DNA of 64,000 nt, from assembly GCF_900114035.1 (NCBI RefSeq), contig NZ_FORP01000021.1, positions 62,001 through 126,000 on the forward strand, read 5' to 3'. The notes beneath the pieces are model-generated. The model did no database searches, had not been told where the DNA came from, and was given only the letters and a program-made list of their open reading frames with translations. Made by a program: the position numbers and the translations under genes. The DNA comes from Amycolatopsis sacchari. GTDB taxonomy: Bacteria > Actinomycetota > Actinomycetes > Mycobacteriales > Pseudonocardiaceae. Shown in pieces: positions 54,051 to 62,912 of this stretch. Numbering within the stretch: the first letter of the stretch is position 1; every line of letters starts with the position of its first letter.

Positions 54051-56303
54051 TCACACGCCGGTGATGTGCTCCGGCCGCACGGGAACCCTCGTCAGTGCCC
54101 GTCCCGTCGCCGCGCGGATCGCCGCCACGATGGCCGGGGTGGACGAGATCGTGGGTGGCTCGCCGACGCCCCGCAGGCCGTACGGCGCGTGCGGGTCGGC
54201 CCGTTCCAGCACGTCGATCGACATCGGGGGCATGTCGAGCACCGTCGGGATCAGGTAGTCGGTGAAGGACGGGTTGCGCACCTTGCCGTCCCGCACCTGG
54301 ATCTCCTCCATCACCGCCAGCCCGAGCCCCTGCGCGGACCCGCCCTGGATCTGGCCCAGCACCGCCTGCGGGTTGAGCGCCTTCCCGACGTCCTGCGCGC
54401 AGTCCAGCGCGACCACCTTCACCAGGCCCAGCTCCACATCCACGTCCACGACCGCCCGGTGCGCCGCGAACCCGTACTGCACGTGGGCGTTGCCCGCACC
54501 GGTCTCCGGGTCGAGCGTCTCCGTGGGCCGATGCCGCCACTCGACAGTCTCGTCGAGGACCGCGTCGCCCAGCACGTCCGCCAGGTCCGCCAGCACACCG
54601 TCCCTTGTGGACACCAGCTTCCCACCGACCAGGTCGAGATCGGCCGACGCGTGCTCGACACGGCTGAACAGCGCCTTGCGCACCGCCAGGCACGCCGCCC
54701 GCACCGCACCGCCCGTCACGTAGGTCTGCCGCGACGCCGACGTCGAACCCGCGTTGCCGATCGAGGTGTCCATCGGCAGGATCGTCACCTGCTCGACGCC
54801 CAGCTCCGTGCGCACGATCTGCTGCAGCACCGTGACCAGCCCTTGCCCCACCTCGCACGCCGCGGTCTGCACGGTTGCGGCGGCCTCCCCGCCCACCACC
54901 TCCAGCCGCACGCGCGCCGTCGAGTAGTCGTCGAAGCCCTCGGAGAAGCAGATGTTCTTGATGCCCACCGCGTAGCCGACCCCGCGCACGACGCCCTCGC
55001 CGTGGGTCGTGTTCGACACGCCACCGGGCAGCGTCCGCAGGTCCCGCTCCCCCTCGGGTTCCGGCGGCAGCGGCTTGGCCGCCAGCCGCTCGAGCAGCTC
55101 CGCGACCGGCGCCGGTGAGTCCACGACCTGCCCGGTCGGCATGACCGAACCCTCGCTCATCGCGTTCCTGACCCGGATCTCCACCGGATCGAGCCCGCAC
55201 GCCTCCGCCAGTCTGTCCATTTGCGACTCGTACGCGAAAGCCGCCTGTACCGCGCCGAAGCCACGCATAGCGCCACACGGTGGGTTGTTCGTGTACGCGC
55301 CCCAGCAGTCGATGCTCACGTTCGGCACGTCGTACGGCCCGACGCCCAGCGTCGCCGCGTTCGCCACCACCGCCGGTGTCGAGGACGCGTACGCCCCACC
55401 GTCGAGGTAGATGCGCGCCTTGACGTACACCAGTTGCCCGTCCGCGTCGGCGCCGTGCTCGTAGTGCAACGTCGCGGGGTGGCGGTGGACGTGGCCGTAG
55501 AACGACTCCTCGCGGTTGTAGACCATCTTCACCGGCTTGCCGGTGTGCAACGCGAGCAGGCACGCGTGGACCTGCATCGACAGGTCCTCCCGGCCGCCGA
55601 ACGCCCCGCCGACCCCGCCGAGCGTCAGCCGCACCTTCTCCTCGGGCAGCCCGAGCGCGGCCACGATCTGCCGCTGGTCGACGTGCAGCCACTGGGTCGC
55701 GACGTACAGGTCGATCCCGCCGTCCTCCGCCGGCACGGCGAGCCCGGACTCCGGCCCGAGGAACGCCTGGTCCTGCATGCCGACCTCGTACGAGCCGGTG
55801 ACGACGACCTCGGCGCGTGCCTCCGGGTCGCCCCGGCGGATCGGCACGTGCCGCACGACGTTCCGCTCCTCGGCGACGGCCTCCTCGGCGTCGGTGACGG
55901 GTTCGAGGACCTCGTAGGCGACCTTGATCCGCTTCATCGCACGGCGCGCGGTCTCGGGGTGGTCGGCGGCGACGAGTGCGACCGGCTCGCCCTGGTACCG
56001 CACGACGCTCTCCGCGAGCACGGGCTGATCCGGGTGCTCCAGCCCGTAGCGGTTCACGCCGGGCACGTCCTCGTGCGTCAATACGGCGTAAACCCCGGGC
56101 ACCGCAAGCGCTTCCGCGGTGTCGACACCCGTGATGCGGGCGTGGGGGTGCGGGCTGCGCAGGGTCGCGCCCCACAGCATGTCCTCGTGCCACAGGTCCG
56201 AGGAGTAGGCGAACTCGCCCCGCACCTTGCCGATCCCGTCCGGGCGACGCGGGCTGCTGCCGATGCCGCTCGCGGTGCCGGTGGCCTGCTCGGTCGTCGT
56301 CAT
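54051..56303 (-). CDS. xdhA: Xanthine dehydrogenase, molybdopterin-binding subunit
   Basis: The 750-residue subunit (named by the E. coli convention) carries the molybdenum cofactor and the active site. Visible are GGVGGAFGGREDLSMQ, the GAMRGFGAVQ loop, ACEVGQGLVTVLQQI and the C-terminal GVGEPPTISSTPAIVAAI with the catalytic Glu. The ATG at 56303 has gaggagg upstream. It is the last gene of the operon and overlaps the deaminase by four bases. Confidence 0.94.
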   Translation of the reverse strand: MTTTEQATGTASGIGSSPRRPDGIGKVRGEFAYSSDLWHEDMLWGATLRSPHPHARITGVDTAEALAVPGVYAVLTHEDVPGVNRYGLEHPDQPVLAESVVRYQGEPVALVAADHPETARRAMKRIKVAYEVLEPVTDAEEAVAEERNVVRHVPIRRGDPEARAEVVVTGSYEVGMQDQAFLGPESGLAVPAEDGGIDLYVATQWLHVDQRQIVAALGLPEEKVRLTLGGVGGAFGGREDLSMQVHACLLALHTGKPVKMVYNREESFYGHVHRHPATLHYEHGADADGQLVYVKARIYLDGGAYASSTPAVVANAATLGVGPYDVPNVSIDCWGAYTNNPPCGAMRGFGAVQAAFAYESQMDRLAEACGLDPVEIRVRNAMSEGSVMPTGQVVDSPAPVAELLERLAAKPLPPEPEGERDLRTLPGGVSNTTHGEGVVRGVGYAVGIKNICFSEGFDDYSTARVRLEVVGGEAAATVQTAACEVGQGLVTVLQQIVRTELGVEQVTILPMDTSIGNAGSTSASRQTYVTGGAVRAACLAVRKALFSRVEHASADLDLVGGKLVSTRDGVLADLADVLGDAVLDETVEWRHRPTETLDPETGAGNAHVQYGFAAHRAVVDVDVELGLVKVVALDCAQDVGKALNPQAVLGQIQGGSAQGLGLAVMEEIQVRDGKVRNPSFTDYLIPTVLDMPPMSIDVLERADPHAPYGLRGVGEPPTISSTPAIVAAIRAATGRALTRVPVRPEHITGV

Positions 56304-57631
56304 CGCAACCTCCTCGCGGCCGCGGTCAGCTCCCCGGCCAGCGCGTGCTCGTCGGCGGTGTGCAGCTCCCCGTCGGCCACGACGGTTTCGCCGCCGACCA
56401 TCAGCAGCTTCACGTCCGGCGTGGCGCCCAGCACGAGCGCCGCGACCGGGTCCTCGATGCCCGCGTAGCGCAGCCCGGTCAGGTCCCACACCACGAGGTC
56501 GGCGAGCTTGCCGGGTTCGAGCGAGCCGAGTTCGTGCTCACGGCCCAGGCACCGGGCACCGCCCATCGTGCCCAGCTCCAGCGCGTCCCGGACGGTCAGC
56601 GCCGTGGGGCCGCCCCGCTGCCGGGCCTGCAACAACGCCTGGTGCAGCTCCTCCCCCAGCCCGCCGGACTCGTTGGACGCCGCGCCGTCCACGCCGAGCC
56701 CCACCGGGGCGCCCGCGTCGAGCAGATCCCGCACCGGGGCGATACCGGTACCCAGCCGGCCGTTGGACGTCGGGCAGTGCGCCGCGCCGGTGCGCGTGGC
56801 GCCGAACCGGCGGATCGCCGTCGGAGCCAGGTGCACGCTGTGCGCGAGCCACACGTCGCCGCCGAGCCAGCCGAGTTTGTCGGCGTACTCGGCCGGGGTG
56901 CAGCCGAACTCGGCGAGGCACTGGGCCTCCTCGTCGAGCGTCTCGGCGAGGTGCGTGTGCAGCCGGACTCCTTTGCGGCGCGCCAGTTCCGCCGCGCCGA
57001 GCATCAGCTGCTCGCTGACGGAGAACGGCGAGCACGGCCCGACCGCGACCCGGATCCGCGCGTTCGGCGAGTCGTCGTGGTGGGCGTCGATGGCCGCCTC
57101 GGTGCCGAGCAACGCGGCTTCGGTGTCCTCGACCAGGTTGTCCGGCGGCAAGCCGCCCTGCGACACCCCGCGGTCCATGGAGCCACGCACGAGGTGCGCG
57201 CGCACGCCGATCCGCCGCGTCGCCTCGACGAGGGCGTGCATCTGGTCGCCGGCGTCCGCCGGGAAGACGTAGTGGTGGTCGGCGACGGTCGTGCAGCCGG
57301 TCAGCGCGAGCCGCGCGAGACCGGCGCTCGCGGCGGCGTGCGTGATGTCCGCGTCGAGCCTTCCCCAGACCGGGTACAGCTCGACGAGCCACTGGAACAG
57401 CGTCGAGTCCGCGGCCAGGCCGCGCGTGGCCCACTGGTACAGGTGGTGGTGGGTGTTCACCAGGCCCGGCGTGATCAGGCAGCCGGTCGCATCGACCACG
57501 ACGTCACCTTCGCCGGGGCCTTCGCCCACCGCGACGATCCGGTCGTCCTCCACCACGACGTGGCCGGACCGGTACTCGGTGCCCTCGGCGTCGACCGTCG
57601 CGATCGCCGCGTTCCGCAGGACCGTCCTCAT
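56300..57631 (-). CDS. 8-oxoguanine deaminase
   Basis: The 443-residue amidohydrolase has the metal ligands in LVNTHHHLYQ, HTHLAET, WLAHSVHL and LGVDGAASNESG. LYQWATRGLAADSTLFQWL and YPVWGRLDADI fit 8-oxoguanine deaminases, which turn oxidised guanine into urate. The gene lies between two subunits of xanthine dehydrogenase with four-base overlaps on both sides, so its product should be made in step with the dehydrogenase. A general guanine or hydroxydechloro-type deaminase is the alternative. Confidence 0.85.
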   Translation of the reverse strand: MRTVLRNAAIATVDAEGTEYRSGHVVVEDDRIVAVGEGPGEGDVVVDATGCLITPGLVNTHHHLYQWATRGLAADSTLFQWLVELYPVWGRLDADITHAAASAGLARLALTGCTTVADHHYVFPADAGDQMHALVEATRRIGVRAHLVRGSMDRGVSQGGLPPDNLVEDTEAALLGTEAAIDAHHDDSPNARIRVAVGPCSPFSVSEQLMLGAAELARRKGVRLHTHLAETLDEEAQCLAEFGCTPAEYADKLGWLGGDVWLAHSVHLAPTAIRRFGATRTGAAHCPTSNGRLGTGIAPVRDLLDAGAPVGLGVDGAASNESGGLGEELHQALLQARQRGGPTALTVRDALELGTMGGARCLGREHELGSLEPGKLADLVVWDLTGLRYAGIEDPVAALVLGATPDVKLLMVGGETVVADGELHTADEHALAGELTAAARRLR

Positions 57632-58086
57632 CGCTTCGCCGCCATCCGGACCGCGTCCAGGATCTTCTCGTACCCCGTGCAGCGGCACAGGTTCCCCGCC
57701 AGCGCCTCGCGGATCTCCTCGTCGCTCGGGTCCGGCACGCGGTTCAGCAGGTCGTGTGCCGCGACGACGAGCCCCGGCGTGCAGAACCCGCACTGCACGG
57801 CGCCCGCGTCGACGAACGACTGCTGCACCGGGTCGAGCCGCTCACCCTCGGCCAGCCCCTCGACCGTGCGCACCTCGCGGCCCTCCGCCTGCCCCGCCGC
57901 GACGAGGCAGGAGCACACCGGCACGTCGTCGAGGTACACCGTGCACGACCCGCATTCGCCCTGCTCACAGGCGTTCTTCGAGCCGGGGAGGCCCAGCCGC
58001 TCACGCAGCACGTACAGCAGGCTCTCGCCCTCCCACACGTCGTCGGCCTGCCTGGCCTCGCCGTTGACCGTCACGTTCAGGCGCAT
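57628..58086 (-). CDS. xdhC: Xanthine dehydrogenase, [2Fe-2S] subunit
   Basis: The 152-residue subunit has both cluster motifs: CEQGECGSC..C in the plant-type domain and CGFCTPG...CRCTGY in the helical domain. The ATG at 58086 has a purine-rich site upstream and lies inside the end of the FAD-subunit gene (10-base overlap). Confidence 0.95.
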   Translation of the reverse strand: MRLNVTVNGEARQADDVWEGESLLYVLRERLGLPGSKNACEQGECGSCTVYLDDVPVCSCLVAAGQAEGREVRTVEGLAEGERLDPVQQSFVDAGAVQCGFCTPGLVVAAHDLLNRVPDPSDEEIREALAGNLCRCTGYEKILDAVRMAAKR

Positions 58087-58934
58087 GCCTGGCCCCCCTC
58101 GGAGTTTTCGCGCCACGCCCAGCCCAGCGTCCGCCGGGCCAGCACGGACAGGGCGTGCCTGCGGTAGGCGGCGGTGCCGCGCACGTCGTCGATCGGCTGT
58201 GCCGCCGCCGCGACCAGCTCCCCGAACCGGCGCTTGAGCGAGTCCGGCAGCGGCGCGCCCCACGGCAGCTCGGCGGCCAGGAACTCCTCCGCCTCGGGTA
58301 CCCGGCGCGGGGTGGGCGCGGCGGAGCCGATGGCCGCCCGCACCTGTCCCTCGCCGAGCGCGAGCGCGAACGAGCAGACCGCGATGACCATCGCGTTGCG
58401 CGTGCCGACCTTCGCGAACTGCTGGGAGCCGGAGCGCGGCGGCAGGTGCACCGCGGTGATCAGCTCGTCCTCGGCGAGCGCGTTGCGCTTCACCCCGACG
58501 TAGAACTCCTCGGCCGGGATCCGACGCGTGCCACGCACCGAGGCCGCCTCGATCTCCGCGCCCGTCACGAGCAGCACCGGATGCGTGTCCCCGGCCGGTG
58601 AGGCCGCCCCGAGGTTGCCGCCGACCGTGCCGCGGTTGCGGATCTGCGGCGAGCCGACCGTCCGCGAAGCCATGGCGAGCCCCGGCAGCCGGTCGCCCAG
58701 CTCGGTGATGACGCGGGTGTAGGGCACCCCGGCGCCCAGCCGGACACCCGAGTCCGAAGTGGACGATTCGGTGAGCTCGCGGACGCGGGTGAGGTCGAGC
58801 AGCGCGGCGGGACGGCGGTGGCCGAAATTCAGCTCGACCATGACGTCGGTGCCGCCGGCGATCGGTACCGCGTCGGGCCGCTCGGCCTTGAGGGCCAGCG
58901 CCTCGGCGAGCGTCTGGGGTCGCAGGAAGTCCAC
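58077..58934 (-). CDS. xdhB: Xanthine dehydrogenase, FAD-binding subunit
   Basis: The 285-residue subunit has the FAD motifs VPIAGGTDVMVEL and RNRGTVGGNLGAASPAGD. The start is the GTG at 58934 (VDFLRPQTL), close behind a TGTACT that could be a -10 element, so the mRNA may have almost no leader. It is the first gene of the xdh operon. Confidence 0.93.
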   Translation of the reverse strand: MDFLRPQTLAEALALKAERPDAVPIAGGTDVMVELNFGHRRPAALLDLTRVRELTESSTSDSGVRLGAGVPYTRVITELGDRLPGLAMASRTVGSPQIRNRGTVGGNLGAASPAGDTHPVLLVTGAEIEAASVRGTRRIPAEEFYVGVKRNALAEDELITAVHLPPRSGSQQFAKVGTRNAMVIAVCSFALALGEGQVRAAIGSAAPTPRRVPEAEEFLAAELPWGAPLPDSLKRRFGELVAAAAQPIDDVRGTAAYRRHALSVLARRTLGWAWRENSEGGQACA

Positions 58935-58978
58935 CCGGTCAGTACAACGCCGTGACCCACGCCACGGCAACGGCGCGG

Positions 58979-59021
58979 AAGTACGAACCCACGCCCTGGT
59001 CAGGGCCGGTCGTTCGTACTT
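58979..59021. promoter_or_regulatory. Inverted repeat aagtacgaac / gttcgtactt upstream of xdh
   Basis: Two perfect 10-base arms (58979-58988 and 59012-59021) are separated by 23 bases. The repeat lies 45 bases upstream of the xdh start and 14 bases after the SRPBCC gene stop. The long spacing fits a site for a dimer bound on one face of DNA, perhaps PucR, better than a terminator. Confidence 0.5.
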
Positions 59022-59035
59022 TCCCCCAGTCCGTG

Positions 59036-59626
59036 TTAACGCGAAGGTGTGTACGCGGCCAAAGTGCGTTCCGCGGCGGCCGCGGCCACGTTCGGCTGCG
59101 CCCCCGCCGCCTCGTACGCCGCGCGCCACGCCTCGTTGCTCGCGGCGAGGTACTTGTAGTACTCGTCCGAGCTCTCCCAGCCCTCCGGGTGCTTGAAACC
59201 GGCGAGGTGGACGCCGAGCCCGAGCACGACCAGGTCCCAGCCGATGCCCACCGCACCCGGCCCGAACTGGTCCCACTGCTGCTCGTCGTCGAGCCCCGAG
59301 TGCTCCAGCTCGAACATCGTGCCGCCCTTGACGGCTTTCAACCGCACCTCGACCGTCGACGGCGGCGCCTGCCCGAACTCCCACGTCACCTGCAGCAGCC
59401 GCGGCGCCTGGCACCGCAGGATCTCACCGTGGGCGTTGTCCTCCAGCTGGTAGCGGCCGCCCACCGTCAGGTCGCCGCTGACCGGCAGGAACCAGCTGTT
59501 CAGCCGCTCCCGCTCGGTGCAGGCACCCCACACGTCCTCCGGTTCGGCGACGTAGCCGCGCCGCAGCACCACCGACCGGTCGCCCACCTGCCGCTTGACG
59601 GCGCCGATCTGCGCGGCGATGTCCAT
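59036..59626 (-). CDS. SRPBCC (AHSA1-like) domain protein
   Basis: The 196-residue protein has the START/AHSA1 fold pattern: RRGYVAEPEDVWGACTERERLNSWFLPVSGDLTVGGRYQ... then LQVTWEFGQ and a C-terminal helix. The family binds hydrophobic ligands, or HSP90 in eukaryotes; the function here is unknown. It is divergent from pucR and upstream of xdh on the same strand. Confidence 0.85.
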   Translation of the reverse strand: MDIAAQIGAVKRQVGDRSVVLRRGYVAEPEDVWGACTERERLNSWFLPVSGDLTVGGRYQLEDNAHGEILRCQAPRLLQVTWEFGQAPPSTVEVRLKAVKGGTMFELEHSGLDDEQQWDQFGPGAVGIGWDLVVLGLGVHLAGFKHPEGWESSDEYYKYLAASNEAWRAAYEAAGAQPNVAAAAAERTLAAYTPSR

Positions 59627-59711
59627 CCCCTGCTCCTCTCCGAACTCCGCGCCCCCGGTTCACTGTCCCCGGCCCCGCGCGCTCGCGCATCTCCAGCGCA
59701 CGGCCCGTCAC

Positions 59712-59717
59712 TAGGAT
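59712..59717 (+). promoter_or_regulatory. Likely -10 element of pucR (leaderless mRNA)
   Basis: A TAGGAT sits nine bases before the A of the pucR ATG at 59727, and no ribosome binding site is present. This is the pattern of leaderless transcripts in actinobacteria. Confidence 0.4.
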
Positions 59718-59726
59718 CGGCTCGTC

Positions 59727-61163
59727 ATGACCCTGGTGAAGACGCTGCTGGAGATCCCCGAACTGCGCCTGCGGCTGCGCACGGGATCGGCGCTGCTCGA
59801 CCGCGCGGTCAGCCGGATCTACGTGACCGAGCTGCCCGACCCGAGCCGGTACGTGTCCGCGGGCGAGGTCGTGCTCACGGGCCTGCTCTGGTGGCGGCGG
59901 CCGGGGGACGCCGAACCGTTCGTGGCGGCGCTGGCGCGGGCCGGCGTCGCGGCACTGGCGGCGTCGGGCGCGGACACCGAGGGCATCCCCGACGACGTCG
60001 TGCGCGCGTGTGCCCGGCACCGGATCCCGCTGCTGGAGGTGCCCGCCGACCTGTCCTTCGCGGTGATCACCGAACGCGTCGTGCTGGCGCTCGCCGCCGA
60101 CCGCGGCCGCGAGCCGAGCGGGGCGCGCAAACGCTTGCTGTCCTCGGCCGACGCACCCCTGCCGGTCCTGCTGAGGCAGGGCGCGCAGGAACTGGGGGCG
60201 CCGTGCTGGGTGCTGTCGGCCACGGGGCGGGTCGTGGGCGGCACCGCCCCGGAGGCGCCGCCCGTCGAGTGGTACACCCCCGGCCGCGAGCGCGTGGTCG
60301 CCGACCGGTACACGCTCCTGCCGGTGGGCGGGCGGTTCGCCGTGCCGTGGGTCCTCGCCGTCGGCTCCCCCGAAACCGGTGAGCTCGCCGACGAACTGGC
60401 CGGGCTGCTCAGCCTCGCGCGGGCACGCGCCGAGCAGGTGCGCCGCACCGCCGACCGGGCCGCGGAACCGCTGTTCGGCGCGCTCGGGAGCGGCGCGGGC
60501 GACCTCGCGGCCGCCTTCGCCGCCACCGGCCGGGCCGAACCGGTGCGGGTCGTGGTGCTCCGCACCCCGGACGACGAACCGGCGCTCGCCGCGGAACTGC
60601 TGGCCGAGCTGGTCGCGGACGTCCCCGCCTCGCTGGGCTCACTCGGCGACGACGCGTGTGCGGTCATCGAGGCAGACGAGCAGTGGCCGGACACGGCACG
60701 CGCGCGACTGTCCACTGTGGACCTATTCGTCGAGGTTTCCCGTGTCTACGCCGGGATCAGCGGGCCCGCCACGGTGGACGGCCTGCGTGGCGCGGCACAG
60801 GAAGCGCTGCACGCCGCGGAAGTCGCTGCCCGCCGCTCGCAGCGGCTGGCCGTCGTCGCGGGCGAGGACGTCGCGGTGCACCGGCTGCTCGTCGCCGGCG
60901 CACCCGACGAGCTGCGGCGGTCGGTGCGGGAGCGGGTGCTCGGCGGCCTGCTCGCCTACGACGCCGCGCAGGGCACCGATCTCGTGCACACCGTCAGGGT
61001 GTTCCTCGAATGCTCCAGCTCCCCCACCGCCGCCGCCAAGGCGCTGCACGTCCACGTCAACACGCTGCGCTACCGCATCGCCCGCGCGTCCGAGCTGCTC
61101 GGCCTCGACCTCAACGACTTCCGCACGCAGGTGGACGTCTACCTGGCGCTTCAGGCCGGGTAG
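59727..61163 (+). CDS. pucR: PucR family transcriptional regulator
   Basis: The 478-residue protein has the N-terminal purine-catabolism PucR domain (about 1-120), a middle GGDEF-like region and the C-terminal PucR HTH (VFLECSSSPTAAAKALHVHVNTLRYRIARASELLG). PucR activates uric acid and allantoin genes in Bacillus. The position between the xdh operon and the monooxygenase supports control of purine degradation. The 3' end overlaps the convergent gene by 13 bases. Confidence 0.9.
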   Translation: MTLVKTLLEIPELRLRLRTGSALLDRAVSRIYVTELPDPSRYVSAGEVVLTGLLWWRRPGDAEPFVAALARAGVAALAASGADTEGIPDDVVRACARHRIPLLEVPADLSFAVITERVVLALAADRGREPSGARKRLLSSADAPLPVLLRQGAQELGAPCWVLSATGRVVGGTAPEAPPVEWYTPGRERVVADRYTLLPVGGRFAVPWVLAVGSPETGELADELAGLLSLARARAEQVRRTADRAAEPLFGALGSGAGDLAAAFAATGRAEPVRVVVLRTPDDEPALAAELLAELVADVPASLGSLGDDACAVIEADEQWPDTARARLSTVDLFVEVSRVYAGISGPATVDGLRGAAQEALHAAEVAARRSQRLAVVAGEDVAVHRLLVAGAPDELRRSVRERVLGGLLAYDAAQGTDLVHTVRVFLECSSSPTAAAKALHVHVNTLRYRIARASELLGLDLNDFRTQVDVYLALQAG

Positions 61164-62326
61164 TCCGGCAGGACGAGCCCGTTGTAGACGTCGTCCCGCT
61201 CTTCGGGCGTGCCGAGGGTGCCCGCGCGCAGCGCCTCGTTGCGGGCGGCCAATGCCTCCTCCGTCCGCGGGGACAGCGCCCCGCTGCCGCCGAGGGCGAG
61301 CGCCTGGTTCCGGTTCACGAAGTCCCGCGCGGCCTCCTCGTAGGCGGTGAACGCCTTGGCGTGGTCGTCCCGCGAGGCCAGCTCGCCCGCCAGCAGGTAC
61401 GCACCCACGAGCGCGATGCTCGACCCCTGGCCGGAGAAGAAGGACGGGGCGTACGCGGCGTCGCCGACCAGCGCGACCCGCCCGGAGGACCAGCGCGGCA
61501 GGTGGATCTGGCTGACCACGTCGAAGAACAGGTCGTCGGCGGTCCGCATCCTGGCGACCAGGTTCGGCAGCTGCCAGACCTGCTCGGGGAACATCGAAGC
61601 GACGAGGTCCCGCTGTGCGGCCGGGTCCGCGAAGGCGTCGAACGGCGGGTCCTCCCGCAGGAACGTCAGGAAGCCGTGCACGTCGCCCTGCTCGCGCGGG
61701 GCGTAGAGGACGGCCGTGCGCCCGGCGGCGTTCCAGGCGACGCCCTCCTGGGAGAGTCCCAGCTCGTTGGGCACCGTGAACCCGGCGAAGCAGTATTCGA
61801 GGTAGCGGTGGAACGGCGCCTCGGGCCCGAACAGCAGCTCACGGGTCCGCGAGTGCAGCCCGTCCGCGCCGACGACCAGGTCGAAGCGACGGCGGGTCCC
61901 GCTGCGGAAGGTGACGTCCACGCCGTCGTCGTGCTGGTCGAAGGTCTCGATCGAGTCGCCGAAGAGGTACTCGACGCTGTCGCGCGTGATGTCGAACAGC
62001 GCGTTCGCCAGGTCGCCGCGGGGAATCTCGATGTCGTGTTCCTTGTCCCCGCCGGCGAGCTCCTGCGGGGAAACGCTGGTGATCGGCTCGCCCGCCGGGT
62101 CCAGGAAGGTGAGCTTGCGGACGTCGACACGGGCTTCCCGCAGGCGCGGCAGGATGCCCATGCGGTCGGCGACCTCGACGGCGGTGCCGCGGAGGTCGAT
62201 CGGGTAGCCGCCGCCGCGCAGGGCCTGCGCCCGCTCGACGATGGTGACCTCGAAGCCGTAGCGGCGGAGCCAGTAGCCGAGCGCCGGGCCGGCGATGCTG
62301 GCACCGGAGATCAGGACGGTGGTCAT
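61151..62326 (-). CDS. FAD-dependent monooxygenase (PHBH/TetX-like)
   Basis: The 391-residue flavoprotein has the Rossmann motif VLISGASIAGPALGYWLRRYG, the DG motif in LVVGADGLHSRTRELL, and the GD motif in RVALVGDAAYAPSFFSGQGSS. Members hydroxylate aromatic compounds or inactivate tetracycline and rifamycin; no substrate can be named. Its promoter region holds MarR-type operators shared with the regulator at 62417. Confidence 0.9.
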   Translation of the reverse strand: MTTVLISGASIAGPALGYWLRRYGFEVTIVERAQALRGGGYPIDLRGTAVEVADRMGILPRLREARVDVRKLTFLDPAGEPITSVSPQELAGGDKEHDIEIPRGDLANALFDITRDSVEYLFGDSIETFDQHDDGVDVTFRSGTRRRFDLVVGADGLHSRTRELLFGPEAPFHRYLEYCFAGFTVPNELGLSQEGVAWNAAGRTAVLYAPREQGDVHGFLTFLREDPPFDAFADPAAQRDLVASMFPEQVWQLPNLVARMRTADDLFFDVVSQIHLPRWSSGRVALVGDAAYAPSFFSGQGSSIALVGAYLLAGELASRDDHAKAFTAYEEAARDFVNRNQALALGGSGALSPRTEEALAARNEALRAGTLGTPEERDDVYNGLVLPDYPA

Positions 62327-62346
62327 GGTGGAGTCCCCCTGGTCGA

Positions 62347-62362
62347 TTAGGTAACTTAGGTA
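62347..62362. promoter_or_regulatory. Second, half-matching MarR-type operator
   Basis: The sequence ttaggta is repeated (62347-62353 and 62356-62362). On the minus strand it reads TACCTAAGTTA, which matches one arm and the centre of the perfect operator at 62383. It is only 21 bases from the monooxygenase start. Confidence 0.55.
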
Positions 62363-62382
62363 GGTTTCTGAAGCCCGAACAT

Positions 62383-62399
62383 ATACCTAAGTTAGGTAT
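62383..62399. promoter_or_regulatory. MarR operator, perfect 17-bp palindrome
   Basis: The arms atacctaa and ttaggtat pair exactly around a central G. The site is 17 bases before the regulator's ATG and just before its ribosome site (aaggagg). It is probably bound by the regulator at 62417, which then represses itself and the divergent monooxygenase. Confidence 0.75.
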
Positions 62400-62416
62400 C
62401 TATCAAGGAGGTGGTC

Positions 62417-62887
62417 ATGGCCGAGCCCACGCTGCTCACGCTGCTGCCCCACCTGATGCGGCTGAGCCGGGTGATCGGCCGGGGCCAGCTGGTGGAGCGC
62501 GCGATGGCCGCCACGAACTCGGGACTGGACCGGCCGGCCATGTCGGTGTTGTTCCAGCTGCGCATGGCCGAGGAGCCGCTGCGCATCGGTGAGATCGCCG
62601 CGCGGATGGAAGTCGCGGGGCCCCACGTCACGCGGCTGGTGCAGGGCATCGAACGGCGGAAGCTGGTGCGGCGGGTGGTCGACCCGCAGGACCAGCGCGC
62701 CCGGTTGATCGACCTGACGCCCGAGGGCAGGCAGGTGACGGACCGGTACCTGGAGACGATCCTGGGCTGGTTCGAGGAGGCGCTGGCGGCCTGGCCCGCC
62801 GAGGACCGCGACCGGTTCGCCACGCTGACGAAGCGCTTCGCCGACGACCTGGCGAACCGCCTGGCGCTCTTGGACGAGGAGGATTAG
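62417..62887 (+). CDS. MarR family transcriptional regulator
   Basis: The 156-residue protein has the MarR pattern: MSVLFQLRMAEEPLRIGEIAARMEVAGPHVTRLVQGIERRKLVRRVVDPQDQRARL with wing, and a C-terminal dimer helix. The ATG at 62417 is six bases after aaggagg; the GTG at 62411 lies in that site and is rejected. Its divergent partner is the flavin monooxygenase, a common pair in which the enzyme's substrate is the inducer. Confidence 0.92.
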   Translation: MAEPTLLTLLPHLMRLSRVIGRGQLVERAMAATNSGLDRPAMSVLFQLRMAEEPLRIGEIAARMEVAGPHVTRLVQGIERRKLVRRVVDPQDQRARLIDLTPEGRQVTDRYLETILGWFEEALAAWPAEDRDRFATLTKRFADDLANRLALLDEED

Positions 62888-62912
62888 GCGGGTCCGGGTG
62901 CGGGCCTGCCAG

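Noticed and set aside
62411-62416. GTG at 62411 as start of the MarR gene
   Set aside because: It lies inside the ribosome binding site aaggagg; the ATG at 62417 is correctly spaced.
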